Below, piece by piece: positions 38,301 through 48,679 of a stretch of 64,000 nucleotides of DNA (positions within the stretch are counted from its first letter, which is position 1; every line of letters begins with the position of its first letter). The DNA is from Blepharisma stoltei (Eukaryota > Ciliophora > Heterotrichea > Heterotrichida > Blepharismidae): positions 682,001-746,000 of the forward strand of contig CAJZBQ010000017.1 of assembly GCA_914767885.1 (NCBI GenBank), read 5' to 3'. Under the pieces are notes generated by a model, which saw nothing but the letters and a program-made list of their open reading frames with translations, ran no database searches and was not told the origin of the DNA. Both the position numbers and the translations under genes were made by a program.

Positions 38301-38772
38301 ACCGTACAGAAAGTCTGTAAGTAGCTGAAATGTCCTAGTGACATCTTCGGGTTAGCTCAATCATTCTAATCGCCATACAAACTAGAATTCTGATCAAAAA
38401 ATTAAGTACTAAGTATGAATTAAGATTCCAGGCCGAAGTTGCCCAAGACGCTGTAGGTCGAGGAAAAAAAGGTTGCTTAGCCTAGGATGAGCATCCTCCT
38501 GCATTCCAATAAGTTCAACTCTACGGTAACCAAGAGATCTTGTCACATTAATAAAAGTTGAGATTGGTGAAGAGTTTGATTTAGCAGATAGAGACTCAAA
38601 AAACATTATAGATAGCCAGCTGAACACTATTATAAACACCACAATCATTTACTCAGTAGCTCTAAGTGCTTTGTTTTTCTTTTATTATTTTCCATATTTG
38701 AACTTACAAATGAACCAACTTAAGCTATTCGCAGTATTGCCAAGCATTTTGCCTACACAAATTGACTATTAA
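32321..38772 (+). CDS. Gene 6: PAS-domain multipass membrane protein, complete (1406 aa)
   Basis: Start ATG 32321 (MSRDLDTATKENSDF), stop TAA 38770-38772. Inserts removed: 32711-32799, 33169-33280, 33825-34297, 34605-35099, 35252-35597, 35850-35946, 36220-36319, 36890-37000, 38174-38551. Introns 36724-36738 and 37237-37251. The remainder is 4221 nt, exactly in frame. Closest to gene 1 in sequence and IES positions. Carries CDMKHSHSQKNLKARS, DERLARIKLSKIA, PAS domain (IVYINEKAAQVLK, QPYDSLHENLM), linker KRSNSSKASS, C-terminal membrane block and ADRDSKNIIDSQ. Nine inserts make it the most interrupted gene by count. Confidence 0.86.
32711..32799. other. IES, 89 bp, TA-bounded
   Basis: TA at 32711-32712 and 32800-32801; the junction gives IFGFYIYFGKEIPLILSILP. 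Confidence 0.87.
33169..33280. other. IES, 112 bp, TA-bounded
   Basis: TA at 33169-33170 and 33281-33282; the junction gives MCILYVSFGNSDHAFAYQIV. Same codon position as the IES at the window start in gene 1. Confidence 0.87.
33825..34297 (+). mobile_element. TTAG-start retroposon with 11-bp target duplication
   Basis: The direct repeat TACAGGAATGA is at 33825-33835 and 34298-34308; the body is 33836-34297. It starts TTAGATTAGATTAAG and ends CCATTTTTATTTGTGTA. It holds the hairpin GACGTCACCAAAAAATGGTGACGTC. G+C-rich. Removal gives GDVQEWRLFNWLVRKK. Homologous to 43323-43750 in gene 7. Confidence 0.83.
34605..35099. other. IES, 495 bp, containing a nested MITE
   Basis: TA at 34605-34606 and 35100-35101; the junction gives LDDILSYHEEAKAIVRKKNG, like SDILSDQEEAKFIIRKKNG in gene 1. 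Minus the nested copy 34674-35036 the outer IES is 132 bp. Confidence 0.87.
34674..35036 (+). mobile_element. Nested MITE-like element, CTCCGTGAG family, copy G (363 bp)
   Basis: TA-CTCCCCCCCGTGAGTGAAC at the left, hairpin with ACAGAGTGGGGAGAGT-TA at the right. It lies wholly inside the IES 34605-35099. Confidence 0.88.
35252..35597. mobile_element. MITE-like IES with GGACCCC/CATTTGTC ends (346 bp)
   Basis: Left GTAAGGACCCCCCCCCCCTC then ATTTGTCGAATTTTCTAGTC; right is the inverse GACTAGAAAATTGGACAAAT-GAGGGGGGTCC. Several inner copies of the ATTTGTCCAATTTTCTAG word occur in both orientations. Removal gives FGTIVYINEKAAQVLK. Confidence 0.9.
35850..35946. other. IES, 97 bp, TA-bounded
   Basis: TA at 35850-35851 and 35947-35948; the junction gives CAYFLISFRPAPNIREIALI. 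Confidence 0.88.
36220..36319. other. IES, 100 bp, TA-bounded
   Basis: TA at 36220-36221 and 36320-36321; the junction gives SLNILILIHDENEIKKW. Lies four codons from the inverted-repeat element site in gene 1. Confidence 0.88.
36890..37000. other. IES, about 111 bp
   Basis: An in-frame TAA follows LTLDILY. Joining TA 36890-36891 to 37001-37002 gives LTLDILKTDSSYTKI, one residue shorter than gene 1. A right end at 36982 would also be in frame but adds six residues. Confidence 0.65.
38174..38551 (+). mobile_element. TTAG-start retroposon near the gene 6 end
   Basis: Diverged direct repeats GAGATAGGAGA (38170-38180) and GAGATTGGTGA (38560-38570) bracket 38181-38559, which starts TTAGTTAGAATAGG and ends ATTAATAAAA. 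A TA-to-TA excision (38174 to 38552) is in frame but leaves four extra residues, DEIKVEIGEEF. Exact removal between the repeats would give DEIGEEF as in paralogs. Confidence 0.75.
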
Positions 38773-38889
38773 ATATTATGCATATTAAATAGAGTGGCGA
38801 ATAAACCCTCTTAGCTTAGTTAACCAGTAAACAGTGTTTAATTACAAGGGCTAAAATCTGAACTTGAGAATCGCCCTTATGGCGGATTT

Positions 38890-40150
38890 TTAATAAAAAA
38901 AATTCTATTCTAGGTCTTCCTTCATGCCACTGAGCCTTGCCCAATTTTGTCGGCTTCTTTGCTTTCTTACGAACTTTGAAAATTACACCAAGCGCAGCAA
39001 TTTATTCCTGCTAGAGCCCGCTTTCCAGTCAATTGGCCACCGGCCCGAGGTCGATTTTATGCAGAGACTCTCTCTGGGCCTATCTATCAAGCTTTGATTG
39101 AATTAGCGGATTTAGGTTGGTCTGCTCTTCCAGTTTCTCTCCAGGTCTTTGTGCCAGAACCGCTTCTAGAGCCTCTTAGCCGCTCTGCCCGCCATGGAGG
39201 GCTAGGTTGCATCTTGCTTGGCCATCTCCTCAAGCTCTACAAGGAACTCATATTTGTATAATGCGATATCCAATAGCCTAAAACCCAGGAGTGACAGCGA
39301 ATTTTATTCAGATCCTCAGAAAGTTTCTGCCTCGCCTCTCTGCACTATTTGCATACCTCGATTAGATGAGCTTCGTCGTAAATTATCCCACAAATGGGGC
39401 AGTCTGGGCTGACTGCCAATCTCCGCATATGAATGTTAGCAGTTCAGGAGTTAAAGCCAGCTCTATACCTGTATTCCCTAACGATGTGCCAGCTCTCTTA
39501 TTTATGCGAAAATGAAAGGTCTTTTCATTTCCATATCTTGCTACAAACAGGCGTATAGCTTGATTAACTTCTTTTCCTCCTGCATGACCAGCATGTTGTT
39601 GCGTACTCTTTAATCCTGATCCTGCTCTGGATCTCTGACCTCCATTGTTTTTCGTCGCTGCTCCTTTGAAGGATAGTCAATCCTCAATAAAATAGCCCCT
39701 TAGCTGCTTCGAACACCTAGTCTGCTAGTCCAAGCTTTCTTCAAAGTTAAGGAGCATTAGGGCTTTGGTCAGCCATTTTTGCTTCTTTGACGTCTCAGTC
39801 TAAAATTAAGGGCCCTTGCTGCGATTCTCCTACGTATGGATATCCATTACTCCATCAAATCTTTCGCATTAGCTGTGCCATTTGGGGCTCTAGGAGCCAC
39901 CACCCATTCTTCTCTGGATCCTTTCCATGTGATTAATTTGGGCTTCGACATGATTTTTGAGCCATATTCCTGCGCATAAAAGCTAATGGTAGTGGCGCAA
40001 GCTTGCAGGATAGTTTCCTTCCTTCCAATAGAGACATCTCTTAAGGAGGCAAGCCCCTGTTAGTTAAGGCAATTTGTGACTTATAGGAATGGAGCGTTTG
40101 AGGAAGCTAAAAAGAATAGATATAGAGCGTTTTCCTTGCGCAGATGGAGT
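38890..40150 (-). pseudogene. LINE relic: end of the reverse transcriptase ORF and C-terminal zinc finger
   Basis: On the minus strand near 40020-39840, frames read TILQACATTISFYAQEYG, IQRRM and IAARALNFRLR. These match the LINE in gene 8 (TILRACINSVGLYGLEV, IQRRWIRWL, QLAVRVLNYRL). Near 39407-39360 it reads CPICGIIYDEAHLIEVC, the same C-x2-C...H-x4-C finger as CRGCG...HLLDEC in gene 8's LINE. Many stops and shifts. G+C-rich compared with genes. Confidence 0.72.
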
Positions 40151-40539
40151 GGTTATGCTGAGCTGATAAACTGAAGCTCAGTTTCGGGCTATTTTTTTTT
40201 ATGGAAAAGGGCATGAAGTTCTTGGCTTATAAAAGCATATCAATCATTGCATCCTGAGCTTCGAGTTTTTATCTTTGCTGACATTCGGACGTTTTGATTT
40301 TTCATTGACATATATACTATAGCCAGACGTGGTGCACCACACTGGTCGAACTTAAAGTAACAAATTTCAGCCTGGTCCGAATGATTAGCACAATTGAAGG
40401 TCTTAATATACGAATTGGTGAACAATTTGTGAAACATTAGAGATGGATTTGGCTTTATAATGTGATTTCCTTATTATTTTAAACAGCAATCCATCTATTA
40501 AATATTTATAATTTAGTAAATTATGAAATACATTAAAAT

Positions 40540-41063
40540 GTCGGCACGCGTCAACCTGCCCTCTTGGCGTACAGTCCAGACCTTATGTCTAGAGCGAACT
40601 GGGACGGACTCCAAGTCGATTATCAAGCTTAGGCTCAAGAGGTGTACATACAGGTAGGCTTTGACTGCTTTCCTGTGGTTAAAAATGGAGGTGCTCAACA
40701 ATGCTCTTTGGTTCTGAGGACCTATGGGCATTCCTCGACCAAGAAGCTAGGGCTTCAGCTCAGGCCATAGGGGATTAGTCTTTTTCCTGTCACTTTCGAA
40801 GGAAGCACTTCAAGGCCTGATACACTGCAAGGATCCATAGAATCAAGCTAATCCAATCGCCTATAGCAGGGCCTCAGAAATCCAAAAGCACTCAATACTG
40901 AAGCTGCAAGGCAAGGAGGAGACAGAAGTTGCAGGAAGTGGATCCCTTTTTGGGGAATAGACTCTCTGGAGTCGAAAAGCTACCGTGCGGGAGGTCTTTG
41001 GTGACTGCGTCACCAATATGGCCAACGCCCGACTTTAAATAGCCTAAACTAACCTAATCGACT
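40540..41063 (-). mobile_element. TTAG-start retroposon-like element in the spacer
   Basis: The minus strand begins TTAGGTTAGTTTAGGC, as the elements in genes 6 and 7 do, followed by the palindrome TTGGTGACGCAGTCACCAA. G+C-rich; the far end near 40540 passes into AT-rich DNA. Target duplication not found. Confidence 0.55.
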
Positions 41064-41656
41064 AAATTGTGAATTTAATTGAATTCTTAATAACTTAATA
41101 TTTTTCAAGATAAATGATATTAAGATTAAAATATAAATGCCAATCAATTTATAATTTAGCTATCTGCTACCTTAGACCGTTGAATTTTTATAAAATTAAA
41201 GATTAGCCAATTTTGGGAACTATTTTCAGAATTTCTTTGGTTTTAGGTAAAATTGTCGTAAGAAAAGCAATTTAAATGTTAAAAATTTTATATGATCACG
41301 ATGGAAAGTTTTATGTACGTTATTTACTTTTGGGTGATTTAAATTGGTGATTGTTCTATAAATTTCAATTAGGAACTATTATTTTATAATCAATTTAATA
41401 GAGTAAATATTGTTGATTCTTTTGATTATTCGACTTTTAAGGAAAAGGATGGGATTTAAATATAACGCATCGAAATCGTTAAGATGCATTAGGAAAGGGT
41501 TGGCCATATAACTGAGAGTATAAGTGACTGCAGTTTAATAGAGGATACTAAATTTATATTTTTTAAAGCTATATAACTAGCCTTTAAGTCATGATAAATT
41601 CAACTCCTGTCTTATTCAGATCGGTAGCAGATTTATCGAACCAATAAAATCTTATC

Positions 41657-44600
41657 ATGGTTTTTAAAGCATATTTATCAAATAAATTAATGATAAGCAG
41701 CCTAGTTGGCTGGGAAACAGAGCTATCAAGTTCCCATAGTCTTTTTGCCCACTCAACTATTCCAAACAAACTGAAAATTAATTTTTATGGTTTATTTAGC
41801 AGCATTTTCAAGCCAAAATACTCCCAAAAGATTAATGTAAAACATCAAATATTTTACGAGATTTTGATCAATACAATATTTACTTTGCAAGCCATATCAC
41901 TCGCTTGATACCCAAAAATGAATATCACTGATTGGGCTGCTTATGAAGAGGTTTGGAAAATTTTAGGCTTTATTAGCTACGACTCAGTGTGCGCTGATTT
42001 AAATATCATAAATTTCTGCTTCTTTGGAACCGGGCTTCTCATTGCTGCAGAAATGGTATTTATAGTCATTTTTGGGTATTTTAAGTATCTCAACAAAAAA
42101 CCATCAGCTATTTTTAGCTTTTTAACGAGGAAAATCGCACTACTTTTGACAACGTTTTGCATGATTCCAAGCATGAATATTATGCTTGCGGCATTGAAGT
42201 ATTCCCTTATAAACGCAGATAAAATTGCTGAGTATAATAGAAAAATTGCCACTGGAGACATAAATTATGGTTATATAGGGATTATAATCCCAATACTTGC
42301 AATTTTGATATTAATTACTCTCAATTTTTTATCCGAAGTTTTTTCTTGTGATATGAAGCATTCCCATTACAAAAAAAATATTAAAGCAAGATCTTCGTCT
42401 GAGCTAGATTTACAAACAAAATTTTTTTATGTGATTTTATGCATTTTTTATTTTTCATTTGGAGATAGCTATGCTATTAGCTACCAAATCTCGTCATTGG
42501 TAATTTCATTATACTTATTAGCAAAATGCACAATTTGTTTGCCATATTTCAATATGATTGAAAACAGCATTAAAGCCTCCGCTTTTGCAATGATTTCTTT
42601 GAATTTATCTAATTTTCTCTTTGGAAGAGCTTTAGATAATTCCATGATAATATTGGTTTTCAGTATTTTTTTGCAGCCATTAATTTTGTTTATTTCTATT
42701 AAGTTTGTTTTTTCTCAATACAAAAATTTATCGAAATCCAAAAATATCATAAAAAATCAGTTCAATTTTGAAAGAAAATTTAGAAATTTACTAACCACCC
42801 TCCCTTGAACTTGGAATAAAAAATTCTGTTAAATTTAGAGGGAGCTAAATGTTTTTAGACCATTACTTATATTAAATTTTCTTTATAAAAAATTTAAAAT
42901 ATAAATTTAATCTATTTTTTATAAAGAATTAATTCAAAAAATTAATCGATTCGATATGAAAATTATTTAAATCATTTATTCTCTAATTAAATTAGGCCAA
43001 AACTAATTTTATTTTTCACCTATGCAATCTTCCTAACTTTGTAATAATTTAAAGGAGTAAACTACCCAAAAAATGAAAATTTTACGTATGCTTTATTTTA
43101 TTTAAGGGAAGAGTAATAAATAGCAGAAATGAAGAAAAAAACAACACTTTAAATTTATTTAAAAATTTTTGAAAATCAAGCCTATTCCAAAAAGATAAAA
43201 TTTTTATTATTTGAGAATTTAATTTCTGTAGATCAGGCGTAAAAGATGAAAGATTGGCAAGAATAAAATTTTCAAAAATTAAAAAGGCTAATGCATCATT
43301 AGAAGGGGAAATTCAGGAATGATTAGGCTAAGTTAGTGGATCACTAGGTCTTATTTCAGCCCTACCCTACAAATATTAGTTTTGAGCTCAGGTGGTGCTA
43401 AGCATAACTCAAAATAACGGCCTTTTTCTCCCTGAGTCGCCAAAAAATGATAAAGTCAGCAGCCCGATGGGACGAGATCTTGATCTTGACTAATGATTAA
43501 GGACTATCTATCGTTTGAAAGGCTTGAATATTATTTGATTGTCAAAGACCATTTTATTATCCTGCCTCAGCTCTATCGCAGACTAAAATTTGTTTTCTAA
43601 AAAGTGCAGAAAGATATTACGCAAGGTCATTCATTTGTAATCGATGCAAAAAGGCCCCCCACAAAAACACCTCCAAAAATCTATTTCAATAGGATCCTAT
43701 TTAACTCGAAGCATATCAAAGGCCTAATTCCACGATCATTTTAACAATCTATTCAAGAATGAAGAATATTTAATTGGCTTAACAGAAAGGTTAAACAGTT
43801 CCCAGAGTATGAATTTTTGCTATTTTTAAAAGAGTTTAATCGAATAAAACTCAAAGATGAAGATCTCTGCAATGTTCTAATTGAGCTGCAAGGCGAATTT
43901 GGCTCTAGAGCTCCAAGAATACAAAAATTAATTAATTTGGTAAATAGAGCAGCTTTAGGTATTGATGAGATAAAAGAAGGATACCAAAAAATTATCTTAA
44001 GGCATAAAAATGTGGAAGCTTATGAGTATTATGCCAGTTTTCTTGAAGGGATTATGAATAACGCAGAAGAAGCCAATTTAATAAAAAGGGGGAAAAATTG
44101 AATAGATCGGCATAGTGAATTAAATGAGCATCAATCTCTAGAAAAATGCAGCAGAGATATGGGAATTCTACTTATTTCTTGTGAAGAATCAGACTTTGGA
44201 ACAATTGCGTATATAAACCATAAGGCAGAACAAATTTTAAAAATTTCAGCAGAAAGTGCTTATGGGACTTCTTTGAGCAATTTTATACCTCAGCCATTTA
44301 ATGCAACACATACAAATTTAATGAGAACTTTTTTCAAGGAATGTGAGTCGACTGAAATATTTAGTCATGAAAATTTATTTTTGCAAACAAATGATGGATT
44401 TTTAGTCGAGTGCCAAATGGTAATAAAACTTACGGCACTTGATAGCTCTGCATACTTTTTAATCTCCTTTAAGCCGAGACCCCCAACTCGGCAAATTGCA
44501 TTAATTTCTCAAGAAAATATCGTTCTTAGCCACTCACTCCTCCTTTAACAGTAAGCACGCTATTGGGAAAATTTACCCTTTAAAAGCAAAAAATTTTATT

Positions 44601-47600
44601 TTTAAAGATTTCTAATAGCTTCAATTCTATAAATTAGAGTTTTTAAAACTTGAAAACAATTAATTAAATTTTAAAATTAAAAAAATAATTACTTAAAGGA
44701 GCAGGTCAGAGAATTTTATGCAATTTTTTCAAAAATCAATAAAATATGCTCATAATAAGCAACTTCAAGAAATATTGGCTAAGGTAAATATTCATAATAT
44801 TCAAGATAACGCTTCATTGATTTTCAACATTAATGGTAAAGAAATTTTACTTTTACGTATCACAAAAACTATAAAATCGACTCCTTTTCATGTTTTACTA
44901 ATAATCTATGATAGGAACGAAATCCAAAAGTGAAGGCAAGGAGAGGCTCAAGAACAGCTTGGAAATTTTGAGAATTTAGGCGTAAATAATCAGATAACTA
45001 GCTAGTTAGTGGTAACATTAGTCCTCAAGGAACTCCCGCATAAGATTTTTTCTGCTTAAAACGAGCTACCCATAAAATCATTGCTTCCTTGTCAAGGCTT
45101 CAGTCTTGGGTGAGGGGCTTATGGATTTCTGCGATCTGCAAAAGGGCGATTGAGAGTAGCTTGATTCATGGATCAGCTTCATAGAGTCTATCAGGTGCCA
45201 AAATGCATTTTACAGCTACATGAAAAGACTTCTCTCATAACTTGGGCCGAAAACCTCAGTTTCTCATTAGGGACATTATTCTGAAGAAATTGCTATGTGC
45301 CTCATTTCCAATAATTTTAAGCAACCAAAATCTACCATTAATCTCTGCTGCCTTTACCTTAAGGTCTACTGTTGAGCATAGAGGATATGCGGCACATGCC
45401 GCCATTTTTATTGTATATAATAATGAGATACCTAATTGAAGATTTTTTAATAAAAGAGACTCTAATGGGTATCTCTTTTCTATTGACCGTGAAGAGTCCC
45501 GTATTAAAGAGATCAATATATTAGAAAGTCCGGATAATTTGATTGAAGAAAATAAAACTGAAAATCAATCAGGTGTTGAATCGAAGCTTTCTTCATTAAG
45601 AATGAGAAATAGTAAAAAGGCGAATATAGGTAAATTGTTGCTGCTGAATTTGAAGAAAAAAATTAGAATTTTTCAATGAGCTCTATTTATTATTGTAAGA
45701 AAAACTTACTCCCCCCCCCCCCTCCGTGAGCGAACAAAAAAATTTTGTTCGCTCACGGAGGGGGGTTAATTTTTTTTTTTAAAAAAAATTTATATATAAA
45801 TTTTATAAAAAATATTTTTTTCGAAATTTAAAAAAATCCTAATTTGCAAAAATTGGGAAGCAAATATTAATTTAATTTGCAAAATTTATGTTTTAAAACG
45901 CAATTTGTTTAAAATTAAACAGATTTAGCTCTAGATTTCATTATACTAATTATCACTTATATATCAAAATTTTTTTTCCATTAAAATTTTTTCTATTAAA
46001 AAAATTTTTGTTCACTCACGGAGGGTGGGTTTTTGGTCAAAAAATGGCGATTTTTTCTAATGGTTTTGTTCGCTCACGGAGGGGGGGGGGGGGGGGAGTT
46101 AGATAAATAAAATGGCATTCGGTTCGAGAGAAATTAGCTTTGCTAATTTTCTCTCCCTCATGGAATTTTATTTATAGGGTTAGGTTTTCACTCGAGAACT
46201 TCTGGACAGCAATAGCGGTTTAACTTTGGGGATAACCAAAGGAACCACTCCTCAGTCCTCTCAAGATTTCGGGCTTTTACCTCTCAGCACATCCCCACGG
46301 GAGGATGACCCTTAGGCGGAACACGCGCAGGAGCTGAATCGAGCGACAAAGGCGATGGCAACGCGCCGGGTGAGACGTCCAGCAAGGCCGGTGAAGCAGG
46401 AGTTGATAGAAGGCTTGGACGGGGCTGACCCGTGCCAAGATGGCTCGCCTACGTCACTAGTTTTGCCATAGCCCTTTTGGGTTGCGGCACTAGACACCTT
46501 AAACACCAGATAATTAAGTAAGTAAGTAAGTAAGTAAGAAAAACTTAGATATTAGTTGTTGTTATCACGATGATAGCAATTTTAGCTTATATAATATCGG
46601 ATGCTTCAAATACATCAAAAATGAGTTCTCTTGGAGATCTTGGGCAGCTTTTATACGATTTAGAAGCGCTTTCAGACTCCACCAGAATCCTATCTAGGCA
46701 GGCCAGAAGTAGCAGTGTTTCTCAAGCTCAAAAAGATTTGAATTATAAAAATTTCCAAAGCTTGCTAACTGGGATTCAAAACATCAAAAATAACCTATTA
46801 GACGATTTTGATCATTGAAGCTATTGTGAAAGCTCAAAAATAATCCATGAAAAACTAATTCCGCTATGGATTTTTAATGGAGAGAAACCATATATTGAAT
46901 ATAACAACCTTTATGATACACTATCGAAGTTCATATATAGCGTATTCTTTATGTAGGGTTCTAAAACGCTTGATAATTTGTATGAAGATGATGGTTTTTC
47001 TCCTGAAATGAAATTTTTAATGTTAAATGGACTTTCATATGTATTTGAGTATATTAATATGACGACAGATGGTATCGTAGATTGCGAAATAAATAGGATT
47101 AAGCTGGCTGGAAAGTATATTAACACCTTTATTATGATGGGGTTTTCAATAATTGGGCTATTAGTATTATCTCTATGCTTATTTATAATCTTAGCATCCA
47201 AATCATATGATCAATTTTGAAATTTCATGCTGAATAACATCCAATCATCCTTATCAAATCTAAAAGCTTGCTCAATTGACAGATTAATGATAATTCATAG
47301 AAATGAATATACAAGAGAAGAAAATCAAGGTTTTATTGCAAGCCGCCATCATCCCCGCAAAATAAAATCAAAAATATATCTATAGAAAAAGCCCGAGGAT
47401 CGGCTCCACACGGGAAACGATTTTCCACGTGTGGAGCCATTTTTCCACACGTGAGAATCCTGATTTCCACGTGTGAAAAAAATCGTTCCCGTGTGGGGCC
47501 GATTTTCCGTATTGCCAGAGAATGGCGCAAATAGCGCCATTCTCTGGCAATTATTATATCTTATATTTCAAGAATCTTCATTTTTTTCGCTATTGCAGGC

Positions 47601-48617
47601 TCATACTATTTTTTGGTCTATTTTCATTTATATCCAAACTGCCAAACACTTATGATAGACCGCCCATTGCTGCTTAACAATTTTAGTCTCTTTAGAACTT
47701 TACTTTCGAGACTTGATATTTTTGCTAGAGATATGAGAAGCCCTGTTTTTATAACCGAATTCCAAGATTTTTATGATTTTCCAAATTCTCAGATAATGGC
47801 TGATAATACTTTTGAAATATTAAAATCAAAAAGAAAAGAAATAAAAAAAGAAAATTTCTCAGTTTTGATGTCACAGGAGTTATTAAATAGAATCTATAAA
47901 AGCAATAATTCAACTGAAGAGGTATTAGAGTACGGAACTGATGCTTCTATTGATGATATTATTGATGAAATATATAGCCTTTTCTATAAAAATTTAATTA
48001 ATACAGATGAACTAAGCCAATATTTTGAGAAATTACAGAATATTCAAAATGAAATTTTAAAGGAATTCTTTCTTGCTGACCGAGACTCTAAAAATATTAT
48101 TAATAGCGAGCTGGACGCCATTATTGAGTCTACAATATTTTACTCGCTAACTGTTTGCTTATTGTTTTTCATTTATTACTTGCCATATTTTAATAGTCAA
48201 ATAAAACAACTAACTCCCCCCTCCGTGAGTGAACAAAACCATTAGAAAAATCCCTATTTTTTGTGCAAAAACCCACCCTCCGTGAGTGAACAAAAATGTT
48301 TTTAATAGAAAAATTTTTTATGGAAAAAAATTTTGATATATAAGTGATAAATAGTATCATGAAATCTCAAGCTAATTCTGTTTAATTTTAAACAAATTGT
48401 GTATTAAAAAAATTTATAATTAAAATTAAAATTTCCTTGAATGTTTTTTTAAATTCAGAAAAAAATTTCTTTAAAATTTTATATATAAATGTTTTAAAAA
48501 AAAAAAATTTAACCACTTCGTGAGTGAACAAGATTTTTTGCTCTCTCACAGAGGGGGGGAGTAAGCAGATTTGCAATACTCCCAAACATATTAGAGATAA
48601 ATGCTGAACCTACATAA
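41657..48617 (+). CDS. Gene 7: PAS-domain multipass membrane protein, complete (1392 aa)
   Basis: Start ATG 41657 (MVFKAYLSNKLM), stop TAA 48615-48617 (LEINAEPT). Removing 42792-43113, 43311-43750, 44527-44716, 44985-45418, 45695-46533 and 47381-47556, 48211-48561, plus introns 46534-46548 and 46942-46956, leaves 4179 nt, in frame. The N-terminus differs from paralogs before HSLFAHSTIPNKLKINFYG, so the start is the weakest point. Carries CDMKHSHYKKNIKARSS, DERLARIKFSKI, a PAS domain (IAYINHKAEQILK, QPFNATHTNLM) and ADRDSKNIINSE. Most diverged plus-strand copy, with the greatest retroposon load. The last 18 codons are separated from the rest by MITE copy I. Confidence 0.82.
42792..43113. mobile_element. 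IES of the CTCCCTTAAAT end family (322 bp)
   Basis: Left TAACCACCCTCCCTTGAACT, right TTTAAGGGAAGAG-TA, matching the ends of 5376-5733. Removal gives RKFRNLLINSRNEEKNNTLN. Confidence 0.83.
43311..43750 (+). mobile_element. TTAG-start retroposon at the same codon as in gene 6
   Basis: Direct repeats ATTCAGGAATGA (43311-43322) and ATTCAAGAATGA (43751-43762); body 43323-43750, starting TTAGGCTAAGTTAG. Shares GGTCTTATTTCAGCC and GCCAAAAAATG...GTCAGC with 33836-34297. Exact removal gives EGEIQEWRIFNWLNRK. The left repeat has no TA, so a standard TA excision does not fit. Confidence 0.75.
44527..44716. other. IES, about 190 bp, with CTCCTTTAA inverted ends
   Basis: Left CTCACTCCTCCTTTAA, right TTAAAGGAGCAGGTCAGAG. 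Joining TA 44527-44528 to 44717-44718 keeps frame (ENIVLMQFFQKSIKYAHNK) but is about three residues shorter than paralogs, and loses a plausible SHS. Confidence 0.65.
44985..45418 (+). mobile_element. TTAG-start retroposon with 16-bp diverged target duplication
   Basis: AATAATCAGATAACTA (44985-45000) and AATAATGAGATACCTA (45419-45434). The body 45001-45418 begins GCTAGTTAGTGG and ends GCCATTTTTATTGTAT, the same 3' end as 33836-34297. Removal gives GVNNEIPNWRFFNKRDSNG. The ORF at 45242-45439 runs across the border and is not a gene. Confidence 0.75.
45707..46099 (-). mobile_element. MITE-like element, CTCCGTGAG family, copy H, inverted (393 bp)
   Basis: Terminal hairpin at the left end. Inserted at the TA within the left target duplication of the SINE copy that follows (GTAAGAAAAACT-[TA]-GA), so it is younger than the SINE. 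Confidence 0.9.
46104..46533 (+). mobile_element. SINE-like retroposon, copy 2 (430 bp)
   Basis: Starts TAAATAAAATGGCATTCGG, ends in a GTAA tail. The target duplication GTAAGAAAAACTTAGA is at 45695-45706 plus 46100-46103 (split by MITE H) and again at 46534-46549. The duplicated sequence is the conserved intron 1 plus one base. The frame at 46312-46506 (-) is a shadow. Confidence 0.88.
46534..46548 (+). other. Intron 1 of gene 7 (15 nt), duplicated by the SINE insertion
   Basis: GTAAGAAAAACTTAG, the same position as intron 1 of genes 1-6 and 9. A second copy lies left of the SINE and is itself split by a MITE. Confidence 0.85.
47381..47556. mobile_element. Hairpin IES of the CACGTG family (176 bp)
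   Basis: GGCTCCACACGGGAAACGAT (47402) pairs with ATCGTTCCCGTGTGGGGCC (about 47483-47501), with CCACGTGTGG between. A second hairpin TTGCCAGAGAATGGCGC/GCGCCATTCTCTGGCAA is at 47512-47550. Joining TA 47381-47382 to 47557-47558 gives KSKIYLSYISRIFIFFAI. Confidence 0.85.
48211..48561 (+). mobile_element. MITE-like IES, CTCCGTGAG family, copy I (351 bp)
   Basis: TA at 48211-48212 and 48562-48563. Removal gives IKQLSRFAILPNILEINAEP-T-stop, parallel to IKQLNLYSILPSILQIGSDL of gene 8. Confidence 0.92.
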
Positions 48618-48679
48618 ATAACTAATTGGCTAAGTCTCTAATTAATATTTTTTAATTTTTATTTAAAAATAAATAAATT
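48618..48679. other. 62-bp gap between convergent stops of genes 7 and 8
   Basis: Both 3' ends and any polyadenylation signals must lie within or across these 62 AT-rich bases; transcripts may overlap. Confidence 0.75.

Larger units (their letters stand above)
38773..41656. other. Spacer between genes 6 and 7, filled by retroelement relics
   Basis: Holds a LINE relic (38890-40150, -) and a TTAG-start element (40540-41063, -). The AT-rich remainder 41064-41656 contains a short ORF from ATG 41592 that stops before the gene 7 start used here. Confidence 0.6.

Noticed and set aside
41592-41650. Alternative start of gene 7 at ATG 41592
   Set aside because: Its frame stops at TAA before 41657, and the 41657 model is exactly in frame with the rest. 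An IES between them is possible but unsupported.
45242-45439. 65-codon ORF
   Set aside because: Starts inside a retroposon and ends in gene 7 coding sequence; an accident of the junction.
47349-47530. Overlapping minus-strand ORFs of about 60 codons
   Set aside because: They lie across an exon-IES border and the hairpin palindrome; no homology.
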